DNA from: Ruminococcaceae bacterium UBA5904
GTDB taxonomy: Bacteria > Bacillota > Clostridia > Oscillospirales > Acutalibacteraceae
DNA length: 12,366 nt
Direction: 5' to 3'
NCBI GenBank assembly: GCA_002431305.1
Contig: DJEG01000111.1
Location: forward strand, 1 to 12,366
The notes under the pieces were generated by a model that saw only the letters and a list, made by a program, of their open reading frames with translations, searched no databases and was not told the DNA's origin. This document shows positions 5,843 to 12,366 of the stretch, piece by piece; the stretch's first letter is position 1, and the number at the start of each line of letters is the position of its first letter. Both the position numbers and the translations under genes were made by a program.

Positions 5843-7507
5843 ATGTTGAACGATTACGAGACGCTTGCGGAGCTTTTGTTTCCCGATATAACAAAAACCC
5901 CCGAAGACTATGAAAATATTTATCCCCCGCGTAATCTCAAAGAGGGCGCGAGAGTTACGCGATTCGCCCCCTCCCCCACGGGCTACCTCCACATAGGCGG
6001 ACTTTTCGGCGCACTGACCGACGTTCTGACCGCAAAATCAACCGGCGGAGTTTCGTTTTTGAGAATCGAGGACACGGATAAAAAACGTGAGATCGACGAC
6101 GGCGTTTCGGCGATTATAGAGGGATTCAAGGCTTTCGGCGTGGAATTCGACGAGGGCGTCACCGGATTCGGAACGGAAAAAGGAGACTACGGTCCCTACA
6201 CGCAGAGCAGGAGAGCCGAAATCTATCAGACCGTTGCAAAGTCGCTTGTTAAAAAAGGACTTGCATACCCCTGCTTCTGCACTGCGGACGAGCTTTCGGC
6301 AATGCGCGAAGAACAGGAAAATTCCGGCGCGCTCATACGCGGATATTTCGGCAAGTGGGCTAAGTGCAGAAATTTAACTCTCGATGAAATCAAACAGAAT
6401 CTCGCAGACGGCAAACCGTGGACTCTGCGTTTCCGCTCGGACGGAAGCGACGGCAAAAAGATTATATTTGACGACATAATCAGGGGCAAAATCGAAATGC
6501 CCGAAAATACGATTGACGAGGTTCTCTTAAAATCCGACGGAATTCCGACGTACCATTTCGCGCACGTATGCGACGACCATTTCATGAGAACGACCCACGT
6601 TATCAGAGGCGAGGAGTGGATATCCTCAACACCCAAGCATATCGCGCTTTTCAAGGCGTGCGGATATAAGGTTCCCAAGTACGCGCACACCCCGCAGGTT
6701 ATGAAGCTTGACGAGGACGACGGAAACAAGCGTAAGCTTTCAAAGAGAAAAGACCCCGAAGCGGCTGTCAGCTACTTTGTTGAAAAAGGAATCCCGAAAG
6801 AGAGTCTTATCGAGTATCTTCTCACGCTCTTAAACTCGAATTTCGAGGACTGGCGCAGAGCAAATCCCGACGCTGACGCGTTCTCGTTCCCGTTCAATCT
6901 CAAAAAGATGAGTTCGAGCGGATGCCTTTTTGACCTCGTTAAATTAACCGATATCAGCAAGAATATTATATCCAGAATGAACGGGAAAACCGTACTCGCA
7001 AGAACACTCGAATGGGCTCAAACATACGACAAAGAACTCTTCGGTTTAATGGACAAAGACCGCGCGTACGCGCTCGGAATTCTCTCAATCGACAGAGACT
7101 GTCCGAAGCCGAGAAAAGACATAGCAATGTGGTCGCAGGTAAAGGATTATATACCGTATTTCTACGACGAATTATATACTCCCGAATACTTCCTCCCGGG
7201 TTCCGTAACATCGGAGGACACTAAAGCGATTATCGATAAATACATTGAAATATACGACGAAAACGACGATAAGGACGCATGGTTTGCAAAAATCAAAGAC
7301 ATGTGCACCCCGCTCGGATTCACCCCGAACGTCAAGGAATATAAGAAAAATCCCGAGCTTTTCAAGGGTCACGTAGGCGACGTATCGTCCGTTATCAGAG
7401 TTGCGGTTACGTCGAGAACAAACACGCCCGACCTCTGCTCTATCATGAAGCTTCTCGGCAGGGATAAGGTTATGAACAGGCTTAAAACATTCAGAGAGGA
7501 AATATAA
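5843..7507 (+). CDS. gltX: Glutamate--tRNA ligase, long variant
   Basis: Class I aminoacyl-tRNA synthetase that charges tRNA(Glu) with glutamate in the cytoplasm. With the start at 5843 it is 554 residues. The ATP-binding HIGH signature is H50-I-G-G in [14 protein letters not shown], followed by [12 protein letters not shown]. The KMSKS loop is KLSKR at 298-302. A partial zinc-type pattern is present (CFC at 144-146, then C175 near WAKCRNLT). It is longer than the usual 470-500 residues. About 40 residues precede the RFAPSPTG strand, where ordinary GluRS has only a few, and the region ahead of the third motif reads YFGKWAKC rather than YDGRCR. A GlnRS gene begins 5 bases downstream. This suggests that here GluRS needs to charge only tRNA(Glu), though a second GluRS elsewhere cannot be excluded. 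Confidence 0.93.
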   Translation: MLNDYETLAELLFPDITKTPEDYENIYPPRNLKEGARVTRFAPSPTGYLHIGGLFGALTDVLTAKSTGGVSFLRIEDTDKKREIDDGVSAIIEGFKAFGVEFDEGVTGFGTEKGDYGPYTQSRRAEIYQTVAKSLVKKGLAYPCFCTADELSAMREEQENSGALIRGYFGKWAKCRNLTLDEIKQNLADGKPWTLRFRSDGSDGKKIIFDDIIRGKIEMPENTIDEVLLKSDGIPTYHFAHVCDDHFMRTTHVIRGEEWISSTPKHIALFKACGYKVPKYAHTPQVMKLDEDDGNKRKLSKRKDPEAAVSYFVEKGIPKESLIEYLLTLLNSNFEDWRRANPDADAFSFPFNLKKMSSSGCLFDLVKLTDISKNIISRMNGKTVLARTLEWAQTYDKELFGLMDKDRAYALGILSIDRDCPKPRKDIAMWSQVKDYIPYFYDELYTPEYFLPGSVTSEDTKAIIDKYIEIYDENDDKDAWFAKIKDMCTPLGFTPNVKEYKKNPELFKGHVGDVSSVIRVAVTSRTNTPDLCSIMKLLGRDKVMNRLKTFREEI

Positions 7508-7512
7508 ATTTT

Positions 7513-9171
7513 ATGGAAGAGACAGTAAAATCATCAAATTTTATTCACGACTTTATCGACGAGGATCTCGCCGCAGGCAAAAACACGCGCGTCCAGACGC
7601 GTTTCCCCCCGGAGCCTAACGGATATCTTCATATCGGCCACGCTAAGGCTATATGCATAGACTTCGGCACTGCGGAAAAATACGGCGGAATATGCAATCT
7701 TCGAATGGACGACACGAACCCCTCGAAAGAGGACGTCGAATACATCGACGCTATCAAGGAGGATATAGAATGGCTCGGCTTTAAGTGGAAAAACTTATAC
7801 TATGCGAGCGAATATTTCGATTTTCTCTACGAGTGCGCGATTAAACTCATTAAAAAGGGCAAAGCCTACGTCGACGATCTCTCCGCAGACGAGATCAGAG
7901 AATACAGAGGAACTCTGACCGAGCCCGGTAAAAATTCGCCGTACAGAGAGCGTTCTATCGAGGAAAATTTAGACCTTTTCGACCGCATGACAAAGGGCGA
8001 ATACCCCAACGGCGCAAAGGTTTTAAGAGCTAAAATAGACATGGCTTCCCCCAACATCAACATGAGGGATCCCGTTATGTACCGCATAGCACACGTTAGA
8101 CATCATCAGACGGGTGACAAGTGGTGCGTTTACCCTATGTACGATTTTGCACATCCTCTCTCGGACGCGGCGGAAAAGGTAACATACTCGCTGTGTTCTC
8201 TCGAATTCGAAAACCACCGTCCGCTCTACGACTGGTTCGTAAACGAGATAGGTTTTGATGAGCCTCCGAGACAGATTGAGTTCGCGCGTCTTAATCTCAA
8301 CTACTGCGTTACGAGCAAAAGAAAGTGCATCGAGCTTGTCGAAAAACATCACGTTTCCGGCTGGGACGACCCGAGAATGGCTACGATATGCGGAATGAGA
8401 AGACGAGGCTACCCCGCCGGGGCTATCCGAGATTTCATTGAAAAAGTCGGAGTTTCTAAGGCGTACAGCGTAGTTGACTACGGTCTGCTCGAATCGTGCG
8501 TAAGAGACCGTCTCAACGACTCCGCCCCCAGAGCCATGGCGGTTCTCGAGCCGTTAAAGGTTATAATCGACAACTACCCCGAGGATAAAACCGAACAGCT
8601 CGACGTTGAGCTACATCCCGACCATCCCGAAATGGGAACGCGCAAAGTCACGTTCTCAAAGGAGCTTTACATCGAAAAGAGCGACTTCATGATTGATCCG
8701 CCGAAAAAATATTTCAGACTTTTTCCCGGCAATGAAGTCAGGTTTAAGAGCGCGTATTTCGTTAAATGCGTAGGATACGACACGGATTCAGACGGTAACG
8801 TAACATGCGTTCACTGCACGTACGACCCCGAGAGCAGGGGCGGAAACTCTCCCGACGGACGTAAGGTAAAGGGTACGATTCACTTCGTAAACGCATCTGA
8901 CTGCCGTAAAATTACAGTTAATCTCTACGACAGACTCTTTAACGTCGAAAATCCCGGCGAGGACGACGGCAGAACGCTCGAGGAAAAGCTCAATCCGAAT
9001 TCTCTCACCGTTCTTGACTCCTGTCTTATCGAGGGCGGAATGGAGTCGAAGCCCGGCAGCGTATTCCAGTTCATGAGACAGGGGTATTTTTGCGAGGACA
9101 AGGATTCGACAAAAGAAAATCCAGTGTTCAACCGCACGGTTCAGCTCAATTCGTCCTGGGATAAAAAATAA
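7513..9171 (+). CDS. glnS: Glutamine--tRNA ligase
   Basis: Class I synthetase that charges tRNA(Gln) directly with glutamine. At 552 residues it is close to the E. coli enzyme (about 554). It has [16 protein letters not shown] (HIGH at 40-43), NLRMDDTNP, the [13 protein letters not shown] block and [16 protein letters not shown], all hallmarks of GlnRS rather than GluRS. The C-terminal ~200 residues are the paired beta-barrel anticodon-binding part. The KMSKS loop reads VTSKRK from residue 266, with threonine where GlnRS usually has methionine. The ATG lies 5 bases after the gltX stop. The nearest purine-rich site (GAGG in the last gltX codons) is about 13 bases away, so translation probably follows gltX by coupling. 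Many Gram-positives lack GlnRS and form Gln-tRNA by the GatCAB amidation route, so its presence is informative about this lineage. Confidence 0.96.
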   Translation: MEETVKSSNFIHDFIDEDLAAGKNTRVQTRFPPEPNGYLHIGHAKAICIDFGTAEKYGGICNLRMDDTNPSKEDVEYIDAIKEDIEWLGFKWKNLYYASEYFDFLYECAIKLIKKGKAYVDDLSADEIREYRGTLTEPGKNSPYRERSIEENLDLFDRMTKGEYPNGAKVLRAKIDMASPNINMRDPVMYRIAHVRHHQTGDKWCVYPMYDFAHPLSDAAEKVTYSLCSLEFENHRPLYDWFVNEIGFDEPPRQIEFARLNLNYCVTSKRKCIELVEKHHVSGWDDPRMATICGMRRRGYPAGAIRDFIEKVGVSKAYSVVDYGLLESCVRDRLNDSAPRAMAVLEPLKVIIDNYPEDKTEQLDVELHPDHPEMGTRKVTFSKELYIEKSDFMIDPPKKYFRLFPGNEVRFKSAYFVKCVGYDTDSDGNVTCVHCTYDPESRGGNSPDGRKVKGTIHFVNASDCRKITVNLYDRLFNVENPGEDDGRTLEEKLNPNSLTVLDSCLIEGGMESKPGSVFQFMRQGYFCEDKDSTKENPVFNRTVQLNSSWDKK

Positions 9172-9199
9172 ATCGTTTTTACGAAAGGCGGTTTAGAAA

Positions 9200-9895
9200 A
9201 TGAAAATATTATATAAAATCGTCACGCCGATTCTGACCGTGCTGATTTTCCCCGTAATCCTGTTTATGCCGTTTTTCCGTCTTATAACGGCATCGGACAC
9301 GGTAAATCAGCTTCTGACAAAGTACGGAATCGGCGAGCAGATAACGCTTCTCGACCTTTATCACGCGGTTTCGAATATTAAAACAAAAGCGGCGGCGGAC
9401 GGCCAAACGCTTAACTTATCGCTTGACGTAATTCCGCAGCAGACACGCGGATATCTCATCGCGTTTCTCGTATTTTTCGCTCTTGCGGTTCTGTGCGCTC
9501 TTCTTGTTATTATTTTAAGTCCTATTCTTAAAAAGAAACTTCCCGTCGCGGGAGTTTCCCTCTTCGGCCTACTGTCGACCTTTTTAATGAACGTCTTTTT
9601 TAACAAGGCGGCACACGGATTTATTTCCGGTGAAATAAACATTATCGATATTTATACGTCAATTACGGGCGACACTTCAGTCTCGACGCTGACCGGACTT
9701 GTCGGAAACATACTCGGCGCGGTCAGCGGAGAGTCAAGCCAGCTGGGCGGAATACTCAATTCGCTTCTCGGAGAATACACCGGAGTCGATATAAGAATAC
9801 TCGAATTAAGCTCAGCCCAGACGTTTATGCTTCTCATATTCGGCGCCGTTACGGTGTTCACGGTCGTAATGAAGCTCGCGCAGACCGATAATTAA
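9200..9895 (+). CDS. Conserved-looking four-helix membrane protein, function unknown
   Basis: A 231-residue protein of no family I recognise. Hydrophobic segments suggest four membrane helices at about 8-28, 85-107, 115-135 and 207-225, with a KKK cluster (111-113) between helices 2 and 3 that should face the cytoplasm. That places two soluble loops on the outside: residues ~29-84 and the Gly/Ser/Thr-rich loop ~136-206 (TGLVGNILGAVSG, GGILNSLLGEYTG). The start is supported by AAAGGCGG about 8 bases upstream. It follows glnS by 28 bases with no terminator between them, so it is probably co-transcribed with the synthetases, and it precedes a new promoter. It could help the secreted dockerin protein downstream or be unrelated; nothing in the sequence decides this. 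Confidence 0.8.
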   Translation: MKILYKIVTPILTVLIFPVILFMPFFRLITASDTVNQLLTKYGIGEQITLLDLYHAVSNIKTKAAADGQTLNLSLDVIPQQTRGYLIAFLVFFALAVLCALLVIILSPILKKKLPVAGVSLFGLLSTFLMNVFFNKAAHGFISGEINIIDIYTSITGDTSVSTLTGLVGNILGAVSGESSQLGGILNSLLGEYTGVDIRILELSSAQTFMLLIFGAVTVFTVVMKLAQTDN

Positions 9896-9959
9896 TAAAA
9901 ATTTCAAAATTATTAACAATATTTTCATACCGTTGCAACTAAAATTATTTCAAAACCAC

Positions 9960-9988
9960 TTGCATATTTATATTTTTTATTATATAAT
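9960..9988 (+). promoter_or_regulatory. Promoter of the dockerin protein gene
   Basis: A perfect TATAAT at 9983-9988 lies 17 bases after TTGCAT (9960-9965), a weak -35 box sharing only TTG with the consensus. The transcript should start near 9995. The leader carries a very strong AAGGAGG (10006-10012) 8 bases before the ATG, which points to high translation. The AT-rich stretch 9896-9959 ahead of it contains a 9-base direct repeat ATTTCAAAA (from 9901 and from 9948) but no clear terminator for the gene before it. Confidence 0.65.
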
Positions 9989-10020
9989 GGTGTGGCAAAC
10001 AACATAAGGAGGATTTACTT

Positions 10021-11913
10021 ATGAAGAACAGTCTTGTTAAAAGGACGCTCAGCATTGTGTTATCGGCAATTATGCTCGTATCATGCGCTGTCTCCGTTTT
10101 CGCAGCAACTGAAAACAACTCCATCGACCCCGTTATCATAGTCGGCGGCATTGATGCCAATCCTTTGATAGCAAACCCTAACTCTCAGGACGCCGAAACG
10201 GTCTTCCCGCCTTCGGATGCCGAGATGAATTACTTTATCGGCAAGCTCATTACTCTTATGAATACCGCCGTTGCAAGTAACAACTACGATGAAATCCTGA
10301 ACTACACCTACAGCTGGGTTTATCCTATCATGGACAAGATATCCATGAACAACGACGGAACCAAAAAGAGCAATAACGTAGGCGTTCAGAAATACACGCA
10401 CTCGCTTTCCTACTACCGTACCGACGCAGAACTTCTTGAAAAAGTAGCCGGCACGCTCGGCAAGGGCATGGCGGAAAAGCTCGGTTACAACAACATCTAC
10501 GTTTTCCAGTATGACTGGAGACTTGACCCGTTTGACAATGCAGACAGTCTTGCAGAGTTCGTTAAGGAAGTTAAGACCGCGTCTCACAAAGATCAGGTCA
10601 GCATCGTATGCGAAGGCTACGGAGCAAACGTTGCGGTAACATACCTCTCAGAGCACAGCGAGACCGCTCATAAGGACGTTTCGAAGTTCGTAACCGTAAG
10701 TTCCGCTTTCATGGGCACATCGCTTATCGGCGACCTCTTCACAGGAAACTTAATCGTTAAGGATTCTACTTTCTCATATCCCAACAACGTAGGCTACGGT
10801 CAGTTCCAGAACCTTACCTCGGCTTACATCCGCTGGTCTAACGACTTCTCGGATAACCCGATTACGGCATTCTCAACATGGCTGACAAACTACATTCTCA
10901 ACGGCGAATGGGAAACTCAGTCTTACATCATTAACATCATGACAATGATGGGTCACACCATTACAAAGATGTATGATAAGTACCTCAGAGAAATGCTCAG
11001 AAATTACCTCGGTCTTTGGGCTATGGTTCCCCTTGAGTATTACGACGACGCTTATGAGTACATGTTCATCGACAGAGAGGAGCCCAACGCTTCGCTCGTT
11101 AAGAAGATAAACGCCTATAAGAAACTTCAGAAGAGCGCTTCTTCAATTCTTACCGACGCTCAGAAGGCAGGCATCGACGTTTCAGTCGTTGCAATGTGGG
11201 ATCTTCAGCTTCTCCCCATAGGAAATGACTACATGCCCTCAGAGTCCGGCAATGATGAAAGAGATATCAACGATATGTCAAATGAGCTTTACGGACTTTC
11301 CGCACAGAGCGACGGCGTAATCGATACCTACTACGCTTCGTTCGGCGCTTACTGTACCGCTCTTAATGATGCAGGCAGAGCCGCTCTTATCATGCAGACA
11401 AAGGATAAGGATCACGACCACCTTTCAAGCACTTACGATTACCTTGATCCTACTCATAAACTCGGCGCTATCTGCCACTACATCGACGCATCTACGTGCG
11501 CTCTCCCCGAGAACACATACTTCATCAGAAACATGAAGCACGGAACATTTGCAGAGGGCAGCAACACCATCGATTTTATCGACTGGCTCGCATGCGATGA
11601 CGACACAAATATCAACGCAAGATGGGAATTCGGTCAGTTCATGACAATCAACAGATATATAGACCCCGCAATCCTTGTTGTTGATTCGGATAAGGATAAA
11701 AACGGTCAGTATCTTCTCGGCGACGTTAACCTCGACGGCAAGGTAACGGCGGGAGACGCAAGACTTGCTCTCAGAATGGCTGCAAAACTTGAGTCGATGC
11801 CCGACAAGGACTCCGTACAGTTTAAGAACGCAGATGTTGACAACAACAAGGAGATTACGGCACAGGATGCAAGAATTATCCTCAGAGTTGTAGCAAGACT
11901 TCAGAATTTCTAA
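10021..11913 (+). CDS. Secreted LCAT/lipase-like alpha/beta-hydrolase fold protein with C-terminal dockerin; nucleophile apparently lost
   Basis: 630 residues. Residues 1-29 are a Sec signal peptide (KKR-type basic start, hydrophobic core, AVSVFA|ATE cleavage); LVSC at 19-22 also resembles a lipobox, so lipid anchoring is a weaker option. The body resembles lecithin:cholesterol acyltransferase-like hydrolases: PVIIVGGIDANPL (38-50) at the oxyanion strand, YDWRLDP (164-170), then VSIV-C197-EGYG-ANV where these enzymes have GHSxGG. Gly199 therefore stands where the serine nucleophile should be. The C-terminal 66 residues are a type-I dockerin: two calcium loops, DVNLDGKVTAGD (568-579) and DVDNNKEITAQD (605-616), each followed by an AR-initiated helix. 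Dockerins plug enzymes or binding modules into cohesin-bearing scaffoldins outside the cell. It is monocistronic, with its own promoter and terminator. It may be a binding or structural subunit rather than an active esterase. The fold call is from motifs only; the dockerin is certain. Confidence 0.88.
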   Translation: MKNSLVKRTLSIVLSAIMLVSCAVSVFAATENNSIDPVIIVGGIDANPLIANPNSQDAETVFPPSDAEMNYFIGKLITLMNTAVASNNYDEILNYTYSWVYPIMDKISMNNDGTKKSNNVGVQKYTHSLSYYRTDAELLEKVAGTLGKGMAEKLGYNNIYVFQYDWRLDPFDNADSLAEFVKEVKTASHKDQVSIVCEGYGANVAVTYLSEHSETAHKDVSKFVTVSSAFMGTSLIGDLFTGNLIVKDSTFSYPNNVGYGQFQNLTSAYIRWSNDFSDNPITAFSTWLTNYILNGEWETQSYIINIMTMMGHTITKMYDKYLREMLRNYLGLWAMVPLEYYDDAYEYMFIDREEPNASLVKKINAYKKLQKSASSILTDAQKAGIDVSVVAMWDLQLLPIGNDYMPSESGNDERDINDMSNELYGLSAQSDGVIDTYYASFGAYCTALNDAGRAALIMQTKDKDHDHLSSTYDYLDPTHKLGAICHYIDASTCALPENTYFIRNMKHGTFAEGSNTIDFIDWLACDDDTNINARWEFGQFMTINRYIDPAILVVDSDKDKNGQYLLGDVNLDGKVTAGDARLALRMAAKLESMPDKDSVQFKNADVDNNKEITAQDARIILRVVARLQNF

Positions 11914-11948
11914 TAAATATCCTGACTTTGTAAGTTTATATTGTTTAT

Positions 11949-11980
11949 AGCCCGCCTGTAAAAAGGCGGGCTCTTTGTTA
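11949..11980 (+). terminator. Intrinsic terminator of the dockerin protein gene
   Basis: AGCCCGCCT (11949-11957) pairs perfectly with AGGCGGGCT (11964-11972) around a 6-base loop, followed by the T-rich CTTTGTTA. It lies 36 bases after the stop codon. Confidence 0.92.
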
Positions 11981-11992
11981 TTATATAAAGGT

Positions 11993-12045
11993 GCAGAAGC
12001 AGAGTATTTATTATATATACAATTATATATTACAAAATGTTCTGC
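11993..12045. other. AT-rich stretch bounded by a short inverted repeat, upstream of the micropeptide
   Basis: GCAGAA (11993-11998) and TTCTGC (12040-12045) are inverted repeats around an almost pure A/T core with alternating TA runs that could themselves pair. It could be an operator, a cruciform or chance. I see no convincing -35/-10 pair for the following gene anywhere in 11981-12118. Confidence 0.2.
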
Positions 12046-12118
12046 TGTTTATACACGTAACACTTTTTACAAATCGGCATAGTATGAGAATGAAATAAGA
12101 AAGAAAGGAGGTCAGACA

Positions 12119-12244
12119 ATGAATTTCTTCGGTAATAACAACTCTTGGCTTCTTGTTTTAATCATCCTCATCCTCATCGCGGGTCAGCAGAACAACGGAT
12201 GCTCGAGCTCACAGAATGATTACTCCTGCCCCTGCTCACGTTAA
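12119..12244 (+). CDS. 41-residue cysteine-containing single-pass membrane micropeptide
   Basis: The ATG at 12119 has a near-perfect ribosome site, AAAGGAGGT, 6 bases upstream, which makes this a real gene despite its size. The layout is a polar Asn-rich N-terminus (FFGNNNSW, residues 3-10), one hydrophobic helix LLVLIILILIAG (11-22), then a polar tail with three cysteines (C28 and a C37-P-C39 pair), ending SR. The tail could bind metal or form disulfides, or be lipid-modified or cross-linked. Short Asn/Cys-rich membrane peptides of this general look are common in Clostridia and Bacilli, some tied to sporulation; I cannot assign a family. It stands between terminators, so it is its own transcription unit. 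Confidence 0.75.
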   Translation: MNFFGNNNSWLLVLIILILIAGQQNNGCSSSQNDYSCPCSR

Positions 12245-12249
12245 AAACG

Positions 12250-12298
12250 TAAAAAAACGGAATAAAAACAGGGCGAACGGCTTAGCCGTCCGCCCTGT
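12250..12298 (-). terminator. Intrinsic terminator facing left, for a gene beyond the right edge
   Basis: A 14-base stem with one mismatch (12268-12281 with 12285-12298) and a TTA loop. Read on the minus strand it is followed by a long U-rich run (TTTTTATTCCGTTTTTTT, plus-strand 12250-12267). Read rightwards only AAACAATAATTT follows, which is poor. It should therefore stop leftward transcription entering the window, and may serve the micropeptide gene weakly. Confidence 0.7.
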
Positions 12299-12345
12299 AA
12301 ACAATAATTTATCGCGGTAATTTATTTTTAAAGAATAAACAAAAT

Positions 12346-12366
12346 ATGTAGGGGAAGACATTGTCT
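12346..12366. repeat. Truncated REP-like palindrome, right window edge
   Basis: ATGTAGGGGAAGACATTGTCT is the reverse complement of the 109-139 repeat arm (shared ATGTAGGGGAAGA) and runs on into the second arm, where the window stops. AGACA (12356-12360) already pairs with TGTCT (12362-12366); the missing bases would be TCCCCTACAT if the copy is symmetric. Confidence 0.65.

Noticed and set aside
6226..8352. Leftward frames opposite gltX and glnS
   Set aside because: Shadows of two highly conserved synthetases.
10075..10092. Lipoprotein anchoring of the dockerin protein through Cys22 (LVSC)
   Set aside because: The lipobox is marginal and a better type-I signal peptidase site (AVSVFA|ATE) follows; a dockerin normally implies release and docking on a scaffoldin.
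10081..10587. 168-residue leftward frame opposite the dockerin protein
   Set aside because: Antisense shadow without promoter or ribosome site; the sense gene has both.
1..12366. CRISPR array, tRNA or rRNA genes, prophage or plasmid functions
   Set aside because: No regularly spaced repeats, cloverleaf-like sequences, or phage, replication or conjugation genes were seen; the RAYT is the only mobile-type gene.

Overview
This window looks like a chromosomal segment from an anaerobic Firmicute of class Clostridia, probably a gut or rumen Oscillospiraceae/Ruminococcaceae-type bacterium. The clues are strong AGGAGG-type ribosome binding sites, moderate G+C, and a secreted protein ending in a type-I dockerin (the cellulosome plug module). 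A further clue is a D-aspartate ligase-like ATP-grasp gene of a type best known from low-G+C Gram-positives. The taxonomic placement is inferred; no rRNA gene or marker search is available.

Left half, minus strand (about 5740 down to 158): one tightly packed five-gene unit read leftwards from a clear promoter at 5713-5740. The order is an ATP-grasp ligase resembling the enterococcal/lactococcal D-aspartate ligase, an aspartate/glutamate racemase, a glutamine-dependent asparagine synthase, a cytoplasmic calcineurin-like phosphoesterase, and a REP-associated tyrosine transposase (RAYT). The first three make biochemical sense together. The racemase makes D-Asp, the ligase attaches it to a peptidoglycan precursor (or another acceptor), and the synthase amidates aspartate. 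The phosphoesterase has no obvious role in that scheme. The RAYT start codon overlaps the phosphoesterase stop codon by one base.

Right half, plus strand: a divergent promoter at 5765-5793 drives gltX and glnS (5 bases apart), followed by a four-helix membrane protein of unknown function. A separate promoter (9960-9988) drives a 630-residue secreted protein. It has an alpha/beta-hydrolase (LCAT/lipase-like) body whose catalytic serine appears to be replaced by glycine, plus a C-terminal dockerin, and its gene ends in a strong intrinsic terminator. Next comes a 41-residue cysteine-containing membrane micropeptide. A second hairpin follows whose U-tract faces left, so it probably terminates a gene lying beyond the right edge.

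Edges: the window starts and ends inside copies of one short palindromic repeat (core GGGAAGA...TCTTCCC). A complete copy forms a hairpin at 109-139, 18 bases beyond the RAYT stop codon. This is the expected arrangement for a RAYT and its REP-like substrate, and it suggests the repeat is dispersed in this genome. Three start codons were moved from the longest reading frame on promoter or ribosome-binding-site grounds (phosphoesterase 1848, ligase 5681, gltX 5843).
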